DNA of 64,000 nt from Cichorium intybus. Taxonomy: Eukaryota; Streptophyta; Magnoliopsida; Asterales; Asteraceae. The position numbers and the translations under genes were made by a program. Shown piece by piece: positions 24,391-35,882 of the stretch (positions are counted from its first letter, which is position 1; each line of letters opens with the position of its first letter). The notes under the pieces were generated by a model. That model had not been told where the DNA came from. It saw only the letters and a list, made by a program, of their open reading frames with translations, and did no database searches. The stretch lies in contig CM042012.1 in the NCBI GenBank assembly GCA_023525715.1, positions 120,176,298 through 120,240,297 of the forward strand, written 5' to 3'.

Positions 24391-24523
24391 CATATCGTAC
24401 TTAGCGTGTGCTCAAGGATTGTAACCGAGCCTGGTATCTCTTCATCTCCTCTAGCGCATCTGGGAATCTCAAGAAAGGGTGCTCAGGCACATATCGTACT
24501 CTCTGCTACTATGGTCGGGCCAT
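24391..24523 (-). pseudogene. Element A ORF2, 5' end
   Basis: Minus-strand ATG at 24523 lies directly after a splice-acceptor-like CAG. After two early stops the text RYVPEHPFLRFPDALEE matches C's RLDHPFLQFPEGL. The sequence ends at the D junction. A 13-base phrase, 'acatatcgtactt' or similar, occurs at both 24390 and 24488 and may mark the deletion process. Confidence 0.65.
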
Positions 24524-24871
24524 CTGCATAAAACACATTACAAAACAAAAGGTTTGCACAATCAGTCCTGTACGCGACGCGGTTAAGATCCACGCGTCAG
24601 TTTAAATGCCACGTCGCGGCTTATGAAGCCACCTCGTCGTGGCGTATGACTGCTTTCAAAAATCCATTTGTGGTACTTGTTTGCTTCCACCAACGCATAC
24701 ACAGGGTATTCTAAACACTCGACCAGCCTCCTTTGGGTGCGAATTTTGCAAAAAGATCACCCAAAAGGCCGAAATTGAAGATTTCCTATGTTTTCTAACA
24801 AACCCTATTTGATCCACATTTAACACCAAAATGCGTACATTAACCCATCCAGATGAGTTGAGAAGACGTAC
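24524..24871 (-). other. Predicted intron ahead of ORF2 (element A)
   Basis: On the minus strand a donor CTACTGAG|GTACG at 24872/24871 and an acceptor TTTTATGCAG ending at 24524, directly before the ORF2 ATG, bound 348 nt. Element C has the matching donor and acceptor 347 nt apart. Splice use is inferred from this conservation; no transcript evidence is available here. Confidence 0.55.
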
Positions 24872-25233
24872 CTCAGTAGCGGAATACAGAAACACAAGAA
24901 GAGTCACAAAATTGATGAGGTTTGATTAGGCTCTGTTCGTCTGCGTTGTGGGGTGGTAAGTGTGTGAAAAGTGAAAAATACGTACCTGGTAAAACGTTTT
25001 TGACCGATCAGAATCCGCGGCACGGTGAGCATCGAGTCGCGACGTGCGCCTTCGTGAGAACCCCTGCACATTGGGTTCTCCTAATATCCCGCGTCGTGTC
25101 TTATCACTTCCCGTGACGCGTACTCCAATTTCACTTAATTCCTTGTAATTTGACCCCACACTTGCTTCATACCTCGTATTTCAAGATGATGATGATATAA
25201 TGCTCCTAATTGTTACTGAAAACGATTCCTAAT
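24872..25233 (-). other. Element A spacer between protease tail and ORF2
   Basis: Carries CG-rich blocks (around 25013-25055 and 25088-25120), an ACCCCACACTT (sense AAGTGTGGGGT) at about 25143, and a leader-like stretch before the predicted donor. The layout parallels 45290-45648 of element C. No ORF. Confidence 0.5.
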
Positions 25234-25566
25234 CTACCTACGAATGGGTTGCCTCCCACCAAGAGCTAATTTTAACGTCTTCAGCAAGACCGTGATGTCC
25301 TTACTTTTCTTTCGACAAAGTTTTTCCATCTTAGGAGCGATATCATGAACTAATGTCGCCATTAATGTTGTCAAACGCGTCAGTCGATCACTTATTTGAT
25401 TGATCCATTGTTGTTGTGCATCCAAGATTTGAAACACTTTTACTTCCTTACATCTCACATCCCTTGCAAATGCTTGATTTTTATTTTCCATCATCTCGAT
25501 CATGTCCAAAAGGTGTAGTTTCTCCATTGAGTTGAGCGTGTGTCCCTTTGCTTTCCAGAGGATCAC
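25234..25566 (-). CDS. Element A tail frame after protease (unrecognised, coiled-coil-like)
   Basis: A 110-residue open frame downstream of the protease and probably once part of the same polyprotein, with a stop between. It is rich in Leu, Met, Lys and Glu with heptad-like spacing (KVFQILDAQQQWINQISDRL). It ends in LALGGRQPIRR, the translation of the conserved 'gggaggcaaccca' junction found in C and D. In a full Athila element reverse transcriptase would follow protease; none is seen. Confidence 0.5.
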   Translation of the reverse strand: MILWKAKGHTLNSMEKLHLLDMIEMMENKNQAFARDVRCKEVKVFQILDAQQQWINQISDRLTRLTTLMATLVHDIAPKMEKLCRKKSKDITVLLKTLKLALGGRQPIRR

Positions 25567-25828
25567 TTCATCCCCACATTCTTTATCTAGCGTTCGGTTT
25601 TAATATTCTCTTCCCCTGCCATCCATCTTTTGCATCATGGGGGGGGGGGGGGTCTATTAGTCATGTGTTGGTTTTCGTACCCCGGTGGAAGAGTTAGCGG
25701 ACATCCAAACATGTTCAACTTTTTCTTCCTTGAACCAAACACAATATCCACATCACCTGTTTTACAATCCATAATCGCTCCTGCTGTCGCAAGAAATAGT
25801 TTTCCGAGAATCTAGGCAGGTGCATCTT
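25567..25828 (-). pseudogene. Element A protease, C-terminal half
   Basis: The minus strand reads ILGKLFLATAGAIMDCKTGD near 25740-25810, the typical C-terminal block of gypsy aspartic protease (ILGRPFLAT...). A G14 run at 25639-25652 encodes poly-Pro on the minus strand. The gene is interrupted at 25829 by element B and continues at 31118. Confidence 0.8.
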
Positions 25829-26931
25829 TGACATCACAGCGGTCGTCATGCGGTCAAAAATAAGAAAATAAACCTCACTCTCACTTAGCACAGTGGAAGT
25901 CAGGGTCGATCCGCAGGAGTTTGGTGGTTAGGACAAGACGATAGTATACCAACTATAGTGTCACTCTACAGTCAGCGGTATTGTTTCTACTTTCCCGAAA
26001 ACCATTAAAAGCAAAATACCAAACAAGTTCCAAAACCAAATCAAACATGGACTAAACTAAACTAAACCAAGTTCTAAACTAAGATTACTTATTCCAGAAG
26101 TAAATTCAAGAAAAATCAGAAGCAATTACAATCCCAAAACATCCAAACAAGCATTCAACACTAACAATACCGAAAAAGTGCAATATAACTTTAACCGAAT
26201 GACTAACTTTTATAAATCAAAAAAACCAAACATCAAACCAATATCCAAACACTCAAATATCAGATCTAAACTATCAACTATTCTACTAAAATCAGAAACT
26301 ATGAATCTAAACAAACATCAAGTAATCGATGGAAATCCCGATTGCGGAATACCTCGATACCGAGTTGATAAAAGAAGAGAAAAACTAAAATACTAACCAA
26401 AATATTGATTCCCACTGAAAAACCGACGAAATTGTGCCTTCGGATCCCTCCTTCGCGTCCCGGGATGAGTGAAAAGTCGGACGGGACTCCGATATTTATA
26501 GTTGTGCGAAATTAGGGTTCCCGCGTCGAGGCCAAGCTAAATCCGCGACGCGCATGTTGCCTTATCCCGACTTTTCGGAATTTAAAAGTCAAAAACGGAG
26601 ATTTTATCATTTTTTGACATTAGCGTCGCTAATGTTGGATCTAGGAACTTCCACGCGCGAATTCGAATTTTGAATTGCAGATTTTCCCTCCTGCGAACAT
26701 CAGCGTCGCTAACCTTTAAAGTTAGCGACGTTAATGTCTGCTGACTTCTTTTTCTTGTCCGTTTTGCTCCGTAACTTATCCAGAATTGCACTAAAACCCC
26801 TGCATTTACACTAAAAATATTTCCAAGCACTTTGGCACAAAAGTAAGTGATTTTAGCCAATTAATAATAATAAATTAACTAAAACACGGCTAAACAACGC
26901 CTAAAATACTTGATATTACTAGGCGTTGTCA
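25829..26931 (-). repeat. 3' LTR of element B
   Basis: 1103 bp, TGACATC to TTGTCA on the plus strand. Minus-strand TATA (TATTTATA at 26493-26500). The inverted pair near its right end (about 26895-26930) forms the terminal hairpin seen in C and D. Confidence 0.92.
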
Positions 26932-26949
26932 AACACCCCACACTTGTGC

Positions 26950-26969
26950 CTTGCTTGTCCCCAAGCAAG
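26950..26969 (-). ncRNA. Conserved 3' UTR hairpin (element B, LTR-proximal)
   Basis: Arms CTTGCTTG and CAAGCAAG, sense loop GGGA, 18 bases from the 3' LTR; same as in A and C. Confidence 0.75.
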
Positions 26970-27600
26970 AGAGTTTTTAACAAATTCTAATAAAGACTCA
27001 AGCAATTTTTGAATGTGTTTAATTTCAAAGCTTATTGCCTCAAGAGTTGGAATGCAATAGTTCGTGAAAACATAATTGAAATATTCTTTGGAATTCATGA
27101 CTTTCTAAAGAACCCTTGATTACAAATTTTCTGTCCACAATGAAGTGTACGTACTCATTCAGATTCTAAAGGTCATTAAAGAACTATCCATGACTTTCGA
27201 TGTTGTCCGTGTAACGAGCTTTCAGAAATACCATCCCAGACTAGACGATCTTAGGTGGTAAGGTGCATAAATGCCTTTTTCGAGGCCACCCTTTTCGGAC
27301 CTACCGGCTCGAACAACAAAGTCCACAGATTGACAATCCCTTCCTAAATTCCAATCCTAAAATATTCCAATCTTCTAACTCTTAAAACTCAACTTATTTG
27401 ACTAAACCAATAGCATGATAACAACTAAATAGCATTCCTTGAAAAATACCAATGCTATAAACATTCACAAACCATTCATTTCAAAATTACAATCTCTTAA
27501 AAATTTTGAAAAAGTTGCTAAAAATTCTGAAAACCGGTCATTTCCCGCAAAAATTTCAAAAAACTACTCTTTCGACCGTCCACACCCCACATTTAAAACC

Positions 27601-27620
27601 GTACAACGTCCCCGTTGTAC
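27601..27620 (-). ncRNA. Second conserved 3' UTR hairpin (element B)
   Basis: Arms GTACAACG and CGTTGTAC, sense loop GGGA. Retained although B has lost every gene, which argues for a cis role. Confidence 0.75.
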
Positions 27621-27777
27621 ATAAAAATATCAAAACAAGGGAAAAAGAGTTACCCCTTTAGAACGGTAGAACTACTTGCTGTCGGAACCATTTGTAACAG
27701 GGTCGATTGTTTGTGTCGTCTCGATGAAATCCGGGAGTCGGGGCGCAGCAGTGAACACGCCGGCATAATGCAAGTGG

Positions 27778-29995
27778 CACTACTAGAAAAACAGTCTTTA
27801 ATGACTGACGATTTATGACATACACATATTTATGACAGACATTTTAGTTTATCATAAAATTAATGTCATCTTTGATAAGTTTATGACATACAAAATTGTA
27901 TGTCCAAAAATTACCGTCAATCTGAAAATTTTAAATATCCCGCTTATAGTCACGGTACTGAAAAAGGTGTTTATAGAATGAAATTTCTCCCCTTTTCCCT
28001 AGGTCAAACTAGAATCGGCCTCTCAAAAAGGATAACACTCTCTCCGTCTCTCCTCAACGATCGATACAACCTCTTCATCGCGCTTGCTCGTCAATCGGTA
28101 TTACCCTCTTCATCGTGACTTCCTTGCTCGTCGATCTGTCTCCCATAGTCGTTAGTTGGTCTCCCGTGCTCAGCAATCGGTCTCTCTTACTGTTTAATCG
28201 ATCGATACAACCCCATGATGAGTGTTGTTGACGAACATGAGGATCGACAATCGGTACAGTGATCGATCTCTCCTACTCGTTAATCGTTACAACGAATCGA
28301 CTATCGACAATAGCTACTTCACCTCCCCGTCTCCCTGACAGTCGATAACTGGTACTTTACCTCAACAATCTCCATTTGTAACTTAACCTGAAAGCTAAGA
28401 ACCTAAATCCGGCTCAAGTCCGTATTGTATGTCATTTATCATCAATCGATTGAAGCTTGACAAATTCTGCTTGAACCCAACAAGGTAATCTTCTTACATT
28501 CGAGAATTCCTCCAATTTTGAACAGATTGAATATTTATTACTTATTACTGTCATTACTATGTACAAGTTTAAGAAAGTGCGGCTGTAATTATGGAAATAT
28601 AGTTCCTTTTCAGGTCAACGACTGAAGGTAGAGAGTTTATCAGGTGTTTGAATGTTTGTTTATGTCTTTTAAGCTTACATAATCAGAAATCAGGCAAACA
28701 TTAAAACTGATTATTGCAACTTCATGTTGAAATATTGACTTTCATTGTAGGCTACCAGTGGAATTGGGAGGTATGCAGTTTCTGACGCCACTTCATTCAG
28801 TATGCTTCAGCATTGCTCAACTCAATGTTGTCCTCCAAGGTTGGCCAATGGGGTACACTATCTGAAGGTGCATTAATAACCCGAACTTTCCTTTTTATTT
28901 GAAGTTTCAAATCATTATTCAGTCAATTTATTTCATAATTCTCCTTTTTTGCAAATGCTCTATTACTAGGCACTGTTATTACAATTGGTTTTGAATGCAC
29001 ATTAATCTTGACAAACTTTATTGTGTAAGATGATCTGCAATTTTATGATACTACTTTCTTTACAAAAGTAGTTCAAGTTAATTTCATATTCTCAAATAAA
29101 TTTTATGACATTAATTTCATTTTGTTTACTTGACAGGATTTGCGACCCCACTATAACATGGCCTTCATATACTACAAACATATGAAGCTGTTACAACAAA
29201 TGCAGAACCATCATTTCTATGGTATTGTACTTCTTTTTTGGTGGTTTATTCGATCAGGGGCAAAATTGAATCTACCCTAATAATGTCAAAATACTTAACA
29301 GTTAGAGTAAATTACATATTTGCTTCATTAAGTATGTAGCAATCGTTCCAGGGTCAGGTTTATGTCGGGACCGAAATTTCAAGTTGTTGACTTTACTCAA
29401 AAATAAATTTAATAATTTTCATGGCGTTGTATTTCCATTTTCTTCGTTTATGCTTCTGAAATCTTTATTTCTATATCAATTACAGGATGACCTACAGAAT
29501 TTGGAAAATTTTGGAGAGGTTACACGTGGAACAAATGATGATCTTCGTGAAGAATATGTCTTTTTTGACAAACTTTATTTATCCATGATATTTTTGTATC
29601 GACAAATGTATTTTTGATAACTTTGAAATACTTCTCGGTATATGACATGACGTTATTGTGTGTAATGGATTGTTTTATATATTGAGATTTTATTTTGTAT
29701 TAGCATTAAAAGTGGTTTAATTTGAATATTACTAAATCTACAAAAAATTATATATTTTTTCTACAAATCATAAAATTATGACATACATTTATGATTTACA
29801 TTTATGACTTACGTAAATTATGTCGTAAAAGTAAGTCATAAATGTAAGTCGTAAATGTCAGTCGTAAATTTATGACAGACAAATGTCTGTCATCTTTCAT
29901 TTATGACTGGGCTTTTAATGACAGACATTTCTCTGTCATCTATACCCTTTAATGACTGACAATGTCAGTCATTAAAGGCTATTTTTCTAGTAGTG
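27778..29995. mobile_element. CACTA-superfamily DNA transposon (non-autonomous, 2.2 kb)
   Basis: Begins CACTACTAGAAAAA and ends with its inverse complement. The terminal inverted repeats extend about 30 bp (both continue into 'tttaatgactga'), and the 3-bp TSD is TGG (27775-27777 and 29996-29998). Subterminal zones at both ends are packed with 'tgtcat'/'atgaca' motifs in both orientations, as expected for transposase binding in this superfamily. No transposase frame is seen. The interior has exon-like segments (28751-28867, 29137-29221, from 29486) flanked by AG and GT, possibly captured host sequence. Confidence 0.93.
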
Positions 29996-30000
29996 TGGTT

Positions 30001-30017
30001 TGCCGGCAACGACGCCA
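30001..30017 (-). other. Primer-binding site of element B (tRNA-Asp type, mutated)
   Basis: The plus strand shows 'ccggcaacgacgcca', differing at one base from the tRNA-Asp complement in this core, five bases from the 5' LTR. The CACTA element landed immediately next to it. Confidence 0.8.
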
Positions 30018-30022
30018 AAATT

Positions 30023-31117
30023 TGACATCGCAGCGGTCGTCATGCGGTCAAAAATAAGAAAATAAACCTCACTCTCACTTAGCACAGTGGAAGTCAGGGT
30101 CGATCCGCAGGAGTTTGGTGGTTAGGACAAGACGATAGTATACCAACTGTAGTATCACTCTACAGTCAGCGGTATTGTTTCTACTTTCCCAAAAACCAAT
30201 AAAAGCAAAATACCAAACAAGCGCCAAAACCAAATCAAATATGGATTAAACTAAACTAAACCAAGTTCTAAACTAAGATTACTTACTGATTCCAGAAGTA
30301 AATTCCAGAAAAATCAGAAGCAATTAAAATCCCAAAACATCCAAACAAGCATTCAACACTAACAATACCGAAAAAGTGCAATATAACTTGAACCGAATGA
30401 TTAACTTTTATAAATCAAAAAACCAAACATCAAACCAATATCCAAACACTCAAATATCAGATCTAAACTATCAACTATTCTACTGAAATCAGAAACTATG
30501 AATCTAAACAAACATCAAGTAATCGATGGAAATCCCGATTGCGGAATACCTCGATACCGAGTTGATAAAACAAGACAAAAACTAAATTACTAACCAAAAT
30601 ATTGATTCCCACTGAAAAACTGACGAAATTATGCCTTCGGTTCCCTCCTTTGTGTCCCGGGATGAGTGAAAAGTCGGACGGGACTCCGATATTTATAGTT
30701 GTGCGAAATTAGGGTTCTCGCGTCGCGACCAAGCTAAATCTTCGACGCGCGTGTTGCCTTATCCTGACTTTTCATAATTTAAAAGTGAAAAATGGAGATT
30801 TTATCATTTTTTGACATTAGCGTCACTAATGTGTAGATTAGCGTCGCTAATATTGGATCTAGAAACTTCCACGCACGAATTCGAATTTTGAATTGCAGAT
30901 TTTCCCTCCTGCGACGTTAATGTCTGCTGACTTCTTTTTCTTGTCCGTTTTGCTCCTTAACTTTTCCAGAATTGCACTAAAACCCCTGCATTTACACTAA
31001 AAACATTTCCAAGCACTTTGACACAAAAGTAAGTGATATTAGCCAATTAATAATGATAAATTAACTAAAACACGGCTAAACAACGCCTAAAATACTTGAT
31101 ATTACTAGGCGTTGTCA
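30023..31117 (-). repeat. 5' LTR of element B
   Basis: 1095 bp, closely similar to the 3' LTR. It differs by scattered substitutions and by a rearranged stretch around 30820-30910, where short repeats 'ttagcgtcgctaat' vary in copy number. Minus-strand TATA at 30690-30697. Confidence 0.92.
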
Positions 31118-31498
31118 ATCTTCCAAGCTTTCATACTCCATGACCAGAAAGTCTACTGGATAGAAGAAATCCCCGACCTTCACTATCACATTTTTCAACT
31201 TACACCTTGAAACCCTAGTGGATTGGTCAGGCAATTGAAGAACTGTTCTGGCGGGCTCTAACTCCTCATTTTTGTACTTGTCATACAAATAGCTCAACAA
31301 CACATTCATACTGGCTCCTAAATCTAGTAAAGTATTTCTGATGACTACATCACCAACAGTGACGGTGATATACGGGGTGCCAAGATCCTTTTCTTTCTTG
31401 GGTAGTGTACCCAACAATGCCTCACTAGCCTTAATGGTAAGACGAATTTTTTTCGGTGTTGAAACCTTTGTCTTTTCTTTTTCCTTGCAAATCTCCAT
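31118..31498 (-). pseudogene. Element A protease, N-terminal half
   Basis: Open minus frame with the aspartic protease active site LLDLGASMNVL at about 31290-31320 (Athila-type DLGAS), preceded by a Lys-rich linker and followed by VGDFFYPVDFLVME. It is cut at 31118 by element B; the remaining half is at 25567-25828. Confidence 0.82.
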
Positions 31499-33650
31499 TA
31501 AGATCTTAGAATCTCATGGCGCGTCTTTCAATTGTTCCAACATAGGTTGATTGATGGATGGCTTACCCAGTGTGCTTTGCTTCTTCTTTGTCTTGGAAGT
31601 TTTCTTTTTCTTAAGGGCTGCTATAACCGACTGCTCCACCTCCTGAATGCCCTTGTCCTTATTTTCTGTCCCAAAAAGATCTTCCACTCTCACTTTCCTC
31701 CAAACCTTCTCTGTTGTACAACTTTTTAGGGCATTCACATGCTCCTTCCCTGCCCGTTGCGTATAAGTTGGGTTAACTTCTGTATTTCTAGGAAGTTTGC
31801 CATCATCCCTTTTTCTTGAATCCTCAGCTAACTGGCCGATTTGACGCTCCATGTTGGCAATGGATTTTGTATTAGCCTGTGTTTGTTGATGATATGCAGT
31901 TACAAATTCATATAATTTGGTCAACATATTCTCTTGGTTTACAGGAATGGTGTGATTACTGTTGGTTGAACCCTTGTTGTTGTTGTTGTTGTTGTTTGGA
32001 CCATTATTGTTGACAGGCTGATACTGTCGTGGTTGATTCAGCGCTGGTCCCTAATGATTATTTTGACGATTTTTGTATGATTAATTGTTGACACTATAAT
32101 TTTTACCTCCTTGCTTGAATTGCATGTATGGTCGTCCATTGTTATTGTTGTTGTACTGTCCTTGACCATACACCTGATTAACTTCTTGAGTCCTGTGTCC
32201 TTGTTGACCATTCTGTTGCAAGTTTGATGGTCCTTGCTGGATGGTGGCCAATAATCTATCAAACTTTCAGTTGAGATCTTCAATCTCCTTCTTTACCTCC
32301 TTCTTCCACTCACTGTCTATTCTCACTACTGCTGCAGAAGAGGTGTTGATCGGTTTCATTGCCGAGTAATTGGTCTTAGAACCGTTGCTTAATTGCTCAA
32401 GGAACCTCCATGCTGCTTCAGAATCTTGCATCATAATTTTGCCTCCTGATGATGCATTAATCATTTCTTGACTCGTAGTGTTAACCCCATCATAAAATAA
32501 TTTGACTAGCTGCCATCTTGGGAATTTGTGATGCGGACACGAACGTAATAACTCCTTCAGTCTCTCGAAAGCATCGTGAAATGCTTCCCCAGGTTTTTGT
32601 TGAAAGTCCTGAATCGCCCTCCTAATCTTTGATGTTTTGCTTGCCGGATAAAATTCTTGCAAAAATTTGGTCTTCAGCTGCTCCCATGTTGTAATGTTAT
32701 TTGCTGGTAGCGATGTGAACCAATATTACACCTTATCTTTAAGCATGATCGGGAATAACCTAAGCCTAAAGAAGTTCCTATTAGCATTCCTAGGCATATT
32801 CGCGTTGGCAATAGCTAAAAATTCGTACAAATGATTGTACGGATCATCCTGTCTATAACCTTTGAATTTGGGCAAAACTCCTAAAATTGCGGCCTAATTT
32901 CAACCTAACGATCTACATTTTCAGGAAAGTAAATAGGCGACGCATCATCATACTCCCGAGGTTGGAAGTGTGATGCAACCGACTGCCCAATCGGTTGTGC
33001 AAAATAAATTCGTTGTATAAATCGTTAGTATAGTACCGTTGCCCCTGCCACTGGTTGTTGTACTGCTGCTGCTGGCGTGGAGGTCCTCGACCTTGATTCC
33101 ATTGGTGATTGTTGTTGTTAGGGTTGTTTGGTATCCAACCCTCATCATCATCCTCGTATCCCAGGTCTCCTACTTGAGCCTGGTACTACTGTGGTTGTGG
33201 TTGTAAAATAGGTTGCTTAGGTTTTTGGAATTGTGGTGGGTGCTGTGGTTGAAGAATCTGTACTGGCTGGCGTGGGCGTAGAGCACAATCACCGTTTTGT
33301 ACTCCCTACGTCGGCTCAGTAGTTGCAGGGTTCCTACAAGGGTTGAGAATGTGTTGACTAATAGGTGGAACTACAGGCTGAATATATGGTGGAAGGGATA
33401 CAGGGGCTGAAACTGCACCACCACCAGTACTCGTGGAAGCTCCATTAGTATTCATTAGAACTGGGGGCACAAACGGCTGTCCCCCTGTTACCTCGCTTGG
33501 TGGCTCATTGGTAACATCCTCGACTAACACATCATTCAAAGCCATATTAAATAACCGCTTAGGCACATGATTTTGTTGCGCGGTCCTTTCAATTTCCGAA
33601 TCAAAAATCAGAGGTGACGTTTGTTCACCTCGATGCGTACACATGCACAA
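31499..33650 (-). pseudogene. Element A gag polyprotein (broken)
   Basis: N-terminal Pro/Val-rich part at 33306-33650. The retrotransposon gag core is at 32267-32662 (MQEFYPASKTSKIRRAIQDF, GEAFHDAFERLKELL, FYDGV), matching the gag domain known from plant gypsy elements. An Asn-rich stretch from GTT repeats lies at about 31970-32000, and a frame ending in a coiled-coil-like segment (ANMERQIGQLAE) at 31514-31927. No CCHC knuckle is seen. Stops or shifts separate the segments. Confidence 0.78.
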
Positions 33651-33736
33651 AGTGCAAATGACCGTCTAAAAACAATCAAATACCAAAAAACTATCACTAA
33701 AATAACCAACTGACACAGTATATCGAGCGCACAATT

Positions 33737-33753
33737 CCCCGACAACGGCGCCA
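33737..33753 (-). other. Primer-binding site of element A (tRNA-Asp type)
   Basis: Plus strand 'ccccgacaacggcgcca', one base from the tRNA-Asp 3' end, five bases inside the 5' LTR at 33759. Sets the orientation of A as minus. Confidence 0.88.
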
Positions 33754-33758
33754 AAATT

Positions 33759-34696
33759 TGACTCGTCGCAGTGAACGATGCGGTCAAAAATACAAGATTT
33801 ATACCTTACAGATCACTAGCTAGCGGCAAGTAAGGGTCGAACCGTGGAGCCAGTGGACAATATCTGTGTCAAGAACTCGACCAGTCTATAGTGTCACTCT
33901 ATAGATGGTTTTTATCCCCGTGAAAACAATCGGAAATATTGAAAATACACAATTATAACTACCGATCTAAATCTCATCCAAATCTCGACCAATCAAAACC
34001 AACACAATCTGATCCCGAGATATACCTCAGAAATTAGAAACCAAATCAATCCCAAATAATCAAATATGACAACGATTATTAAATCGAAACGCATTCAAAC
34101 CAAACCCACACCGAAAGCTAAATGTTTCTGACTTCGGGTTGAAATCCAGATCCGTGTGGTCAATGGAATTCTACAGATCAGAATCCTTGAACACACAGCG
34201 GAATAAATACCGAAAATAACGAAATAAATATTAAGACTATCAAATTACCAAGTATCGATCACTAAACTACGAAAATATGAGTCGAAGAAGCCTGAGTTCC
34301 CCTCAAAAGTCGAATCTTCGCTCCCGAATCACGAACCGGAGACCTCTATCTATAGTTAATGAAAATACCTTCCCGCGTCGCGGAAAGGGCTTATCTGTGG
34401 TGCGGCTTATTCCAAAACCCCGATTCTTCGCACTTTGAAAAATTCAAATCCCATCCGGAATACAGCTCACCGCGTCGCGTAGTTTTTCTAGGCCCGCGAC
34501 GCGCGTGTTCCTTCGACCGGAAGTAGCCTTCTTCCATAATTTTGCCATTTTGTATGCTTTTTACCCTGTATTTCACATAATTTATACAACACACACTTGA
34601 CACAAAACGTGAGTAATATCGTGAATTAAGGCATATATTTTACTCAAAATAGTGCTCAATAACAACTAGAATACTTGATATTACTAGGCGTCGTCA
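33759..34696 (-). repeat. 5' LTR of element A
   Basis: 938 bp, TGACTCGTCG to GTCGTCA, clearly homologous to 18867-19842 with many substitutions and a deletion of about 30 bp near 34090. The TATA equivalent is mutated to TATCTATA near 34347. The LTR pair has diverged more than those of K or C, so A is an older insertion. Confidence 0.9.
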
Positions 34697-35882
34697 CAAC
34701 ACAAAACATAAAAGCAGAATCAAAATTTAGTATCTTTAACCTTTGAAATCAATTTTAAATGGCTTTCATGTAGTTAATGGAGACATATAAACTTACCATG
34801 TATGCTTCTAGTATCGAAGTCTTGATTTAATAGACACATGATCCACATCAAGAACACCATTATTATAAAAAATGCAGAGTCAATGAACAACCATCGTGGT
34901 TTGGATTATGGTTTTTAGGAATAGTATAAGAGATTGAAAAAGAAGGTAAATGAATGGGCCACAAAAATATGTCTTATATTTGCAAACTTAGGTAGAGTTC
35001 AAAACCATTATGGAACTATGGTTAGTGAGTATCGACAAAAAGGAATGATAGATGATAGCATGCCATACGACAAGCGTTCCAGCCCGCTCTTGGAGATGGT
35101 CTCTAAGACTGAGGGGCAACCCGGTCTCCAGACAGGAACGATCCAACCATTAGTTGGACTTCCATCCTGCCTGAAGAGGTTGCGCGCGCGACAGACGATC
35201 TAGCCCGGAAGGCACCTTGCAGCGAGCCGGCTTAGCCGTACGATATCCGTACCCGACAGAGATCGTGCGCGCACCACGTACCACACATGAACCAATCAAA
35301 GAAACTCCTCTATCTCTCTCACTTCCCAACGTCATCCTTAGTAGGAAATACCACCACTTCATCTTATATGACCATGGCTCCATCCAGCCCCTTCTTACAC
35401 CATTGCTCTACCTATGACTGCTACCTTTGTGTTCTCCTCTCCTTTTAAATCCAATAAAGGGGATGATAGATGATAATCTGGTGTACAAAGTTTTAGATAT
35501 ATGCTTTCAATTTGCAACAAAAGTGCTTCAAATCTAGATTAGATGGACTTCTTTTGAACTCCAATCCTTACTAAATCACTGATGGTGACACCCACCTTAC
35601 ACCACCAACGACCCCTTCCTAGAAGCTAGACCGAAGCAAAACAGGACGTGAAAGTTCCATTTCATGTATGGTGAGATTGAGTTTTTTTATAGAATATGAA
35701 AGATTAATTTCAAATTCAATTTGTAATAGAAAAAAAAAAAAGAACAAGTGGGCTCTGATGATGGCTAGGGACCTGGTGGTAGCAAGTGGTAACTTATCCT
35801 ATAAGTAAGGGTTCACAAATGATAGAGACGTATAGGATTATTGACGGCGTGGGACTTATGGGAAAGGCTTGTTTCTGGCAGT

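Larger units (their letters stand above)
25829..31117 (-). mobile_element. Coding-free LTR element B (LARD-like derivative of the A/C/D family), host to a CACTA element
   Basis: TSD ATCTT at 25824-25828 and 31118-31122. LTRs 25829-26931 and 30023-31117. Without the CACTA insertion the internal part is only about 870 bp: a primer site next to the right LTR and an 848-bp stretch matching the 3' UTR of A and C, with both hairpins and the purine tract. All protein-coding sequence is missing. It lies in A's protease gene in the same orientation as A; B, A and one TSD copy account for the protease break exactly. Confidence 0.92.
18867..34696 (-). mobile_element. Athila-like LTR retrotransposon A (gag-protease-ORF2, no RT or integrase), host to D and B
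   Basis: Minus-strand element, TSD CAACA at 18862-18866 and 34697-34701. LTRs 18867-19842 and 33759-34696 start TGA and end TCA on the plus strand. A tRNA-Asp primer site lies just inside the right LTR. Coding order on the minus strand: gag, aspartic protease, a short coiled-coil-like tail, a conserved junction, a predicted intron, ORF2, then a 3' UTR with two hairpins. Reverse transcriptase, RNase H and integrase are absent between protease and ORF2. Without nested D and B the element is about 7.9 kb. Lineage (Athila/Tat-like) is inferred from primer site, protease motif DLGAS and the ORF in env position. Confidence 0.9.

Noticed and set aside
27439..28118. Short plus frames across B 3' UTR and CACTA left end
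   Set aside because: They cross the element boundary at 27778 or lie in AT-rich UTR; no motif.
34934..35203. 89-residue plus frame considered as a host gene fragment
   Set aside because: No recognised domain, no neighbouring exons, and no conserved partner; left as unassigned.
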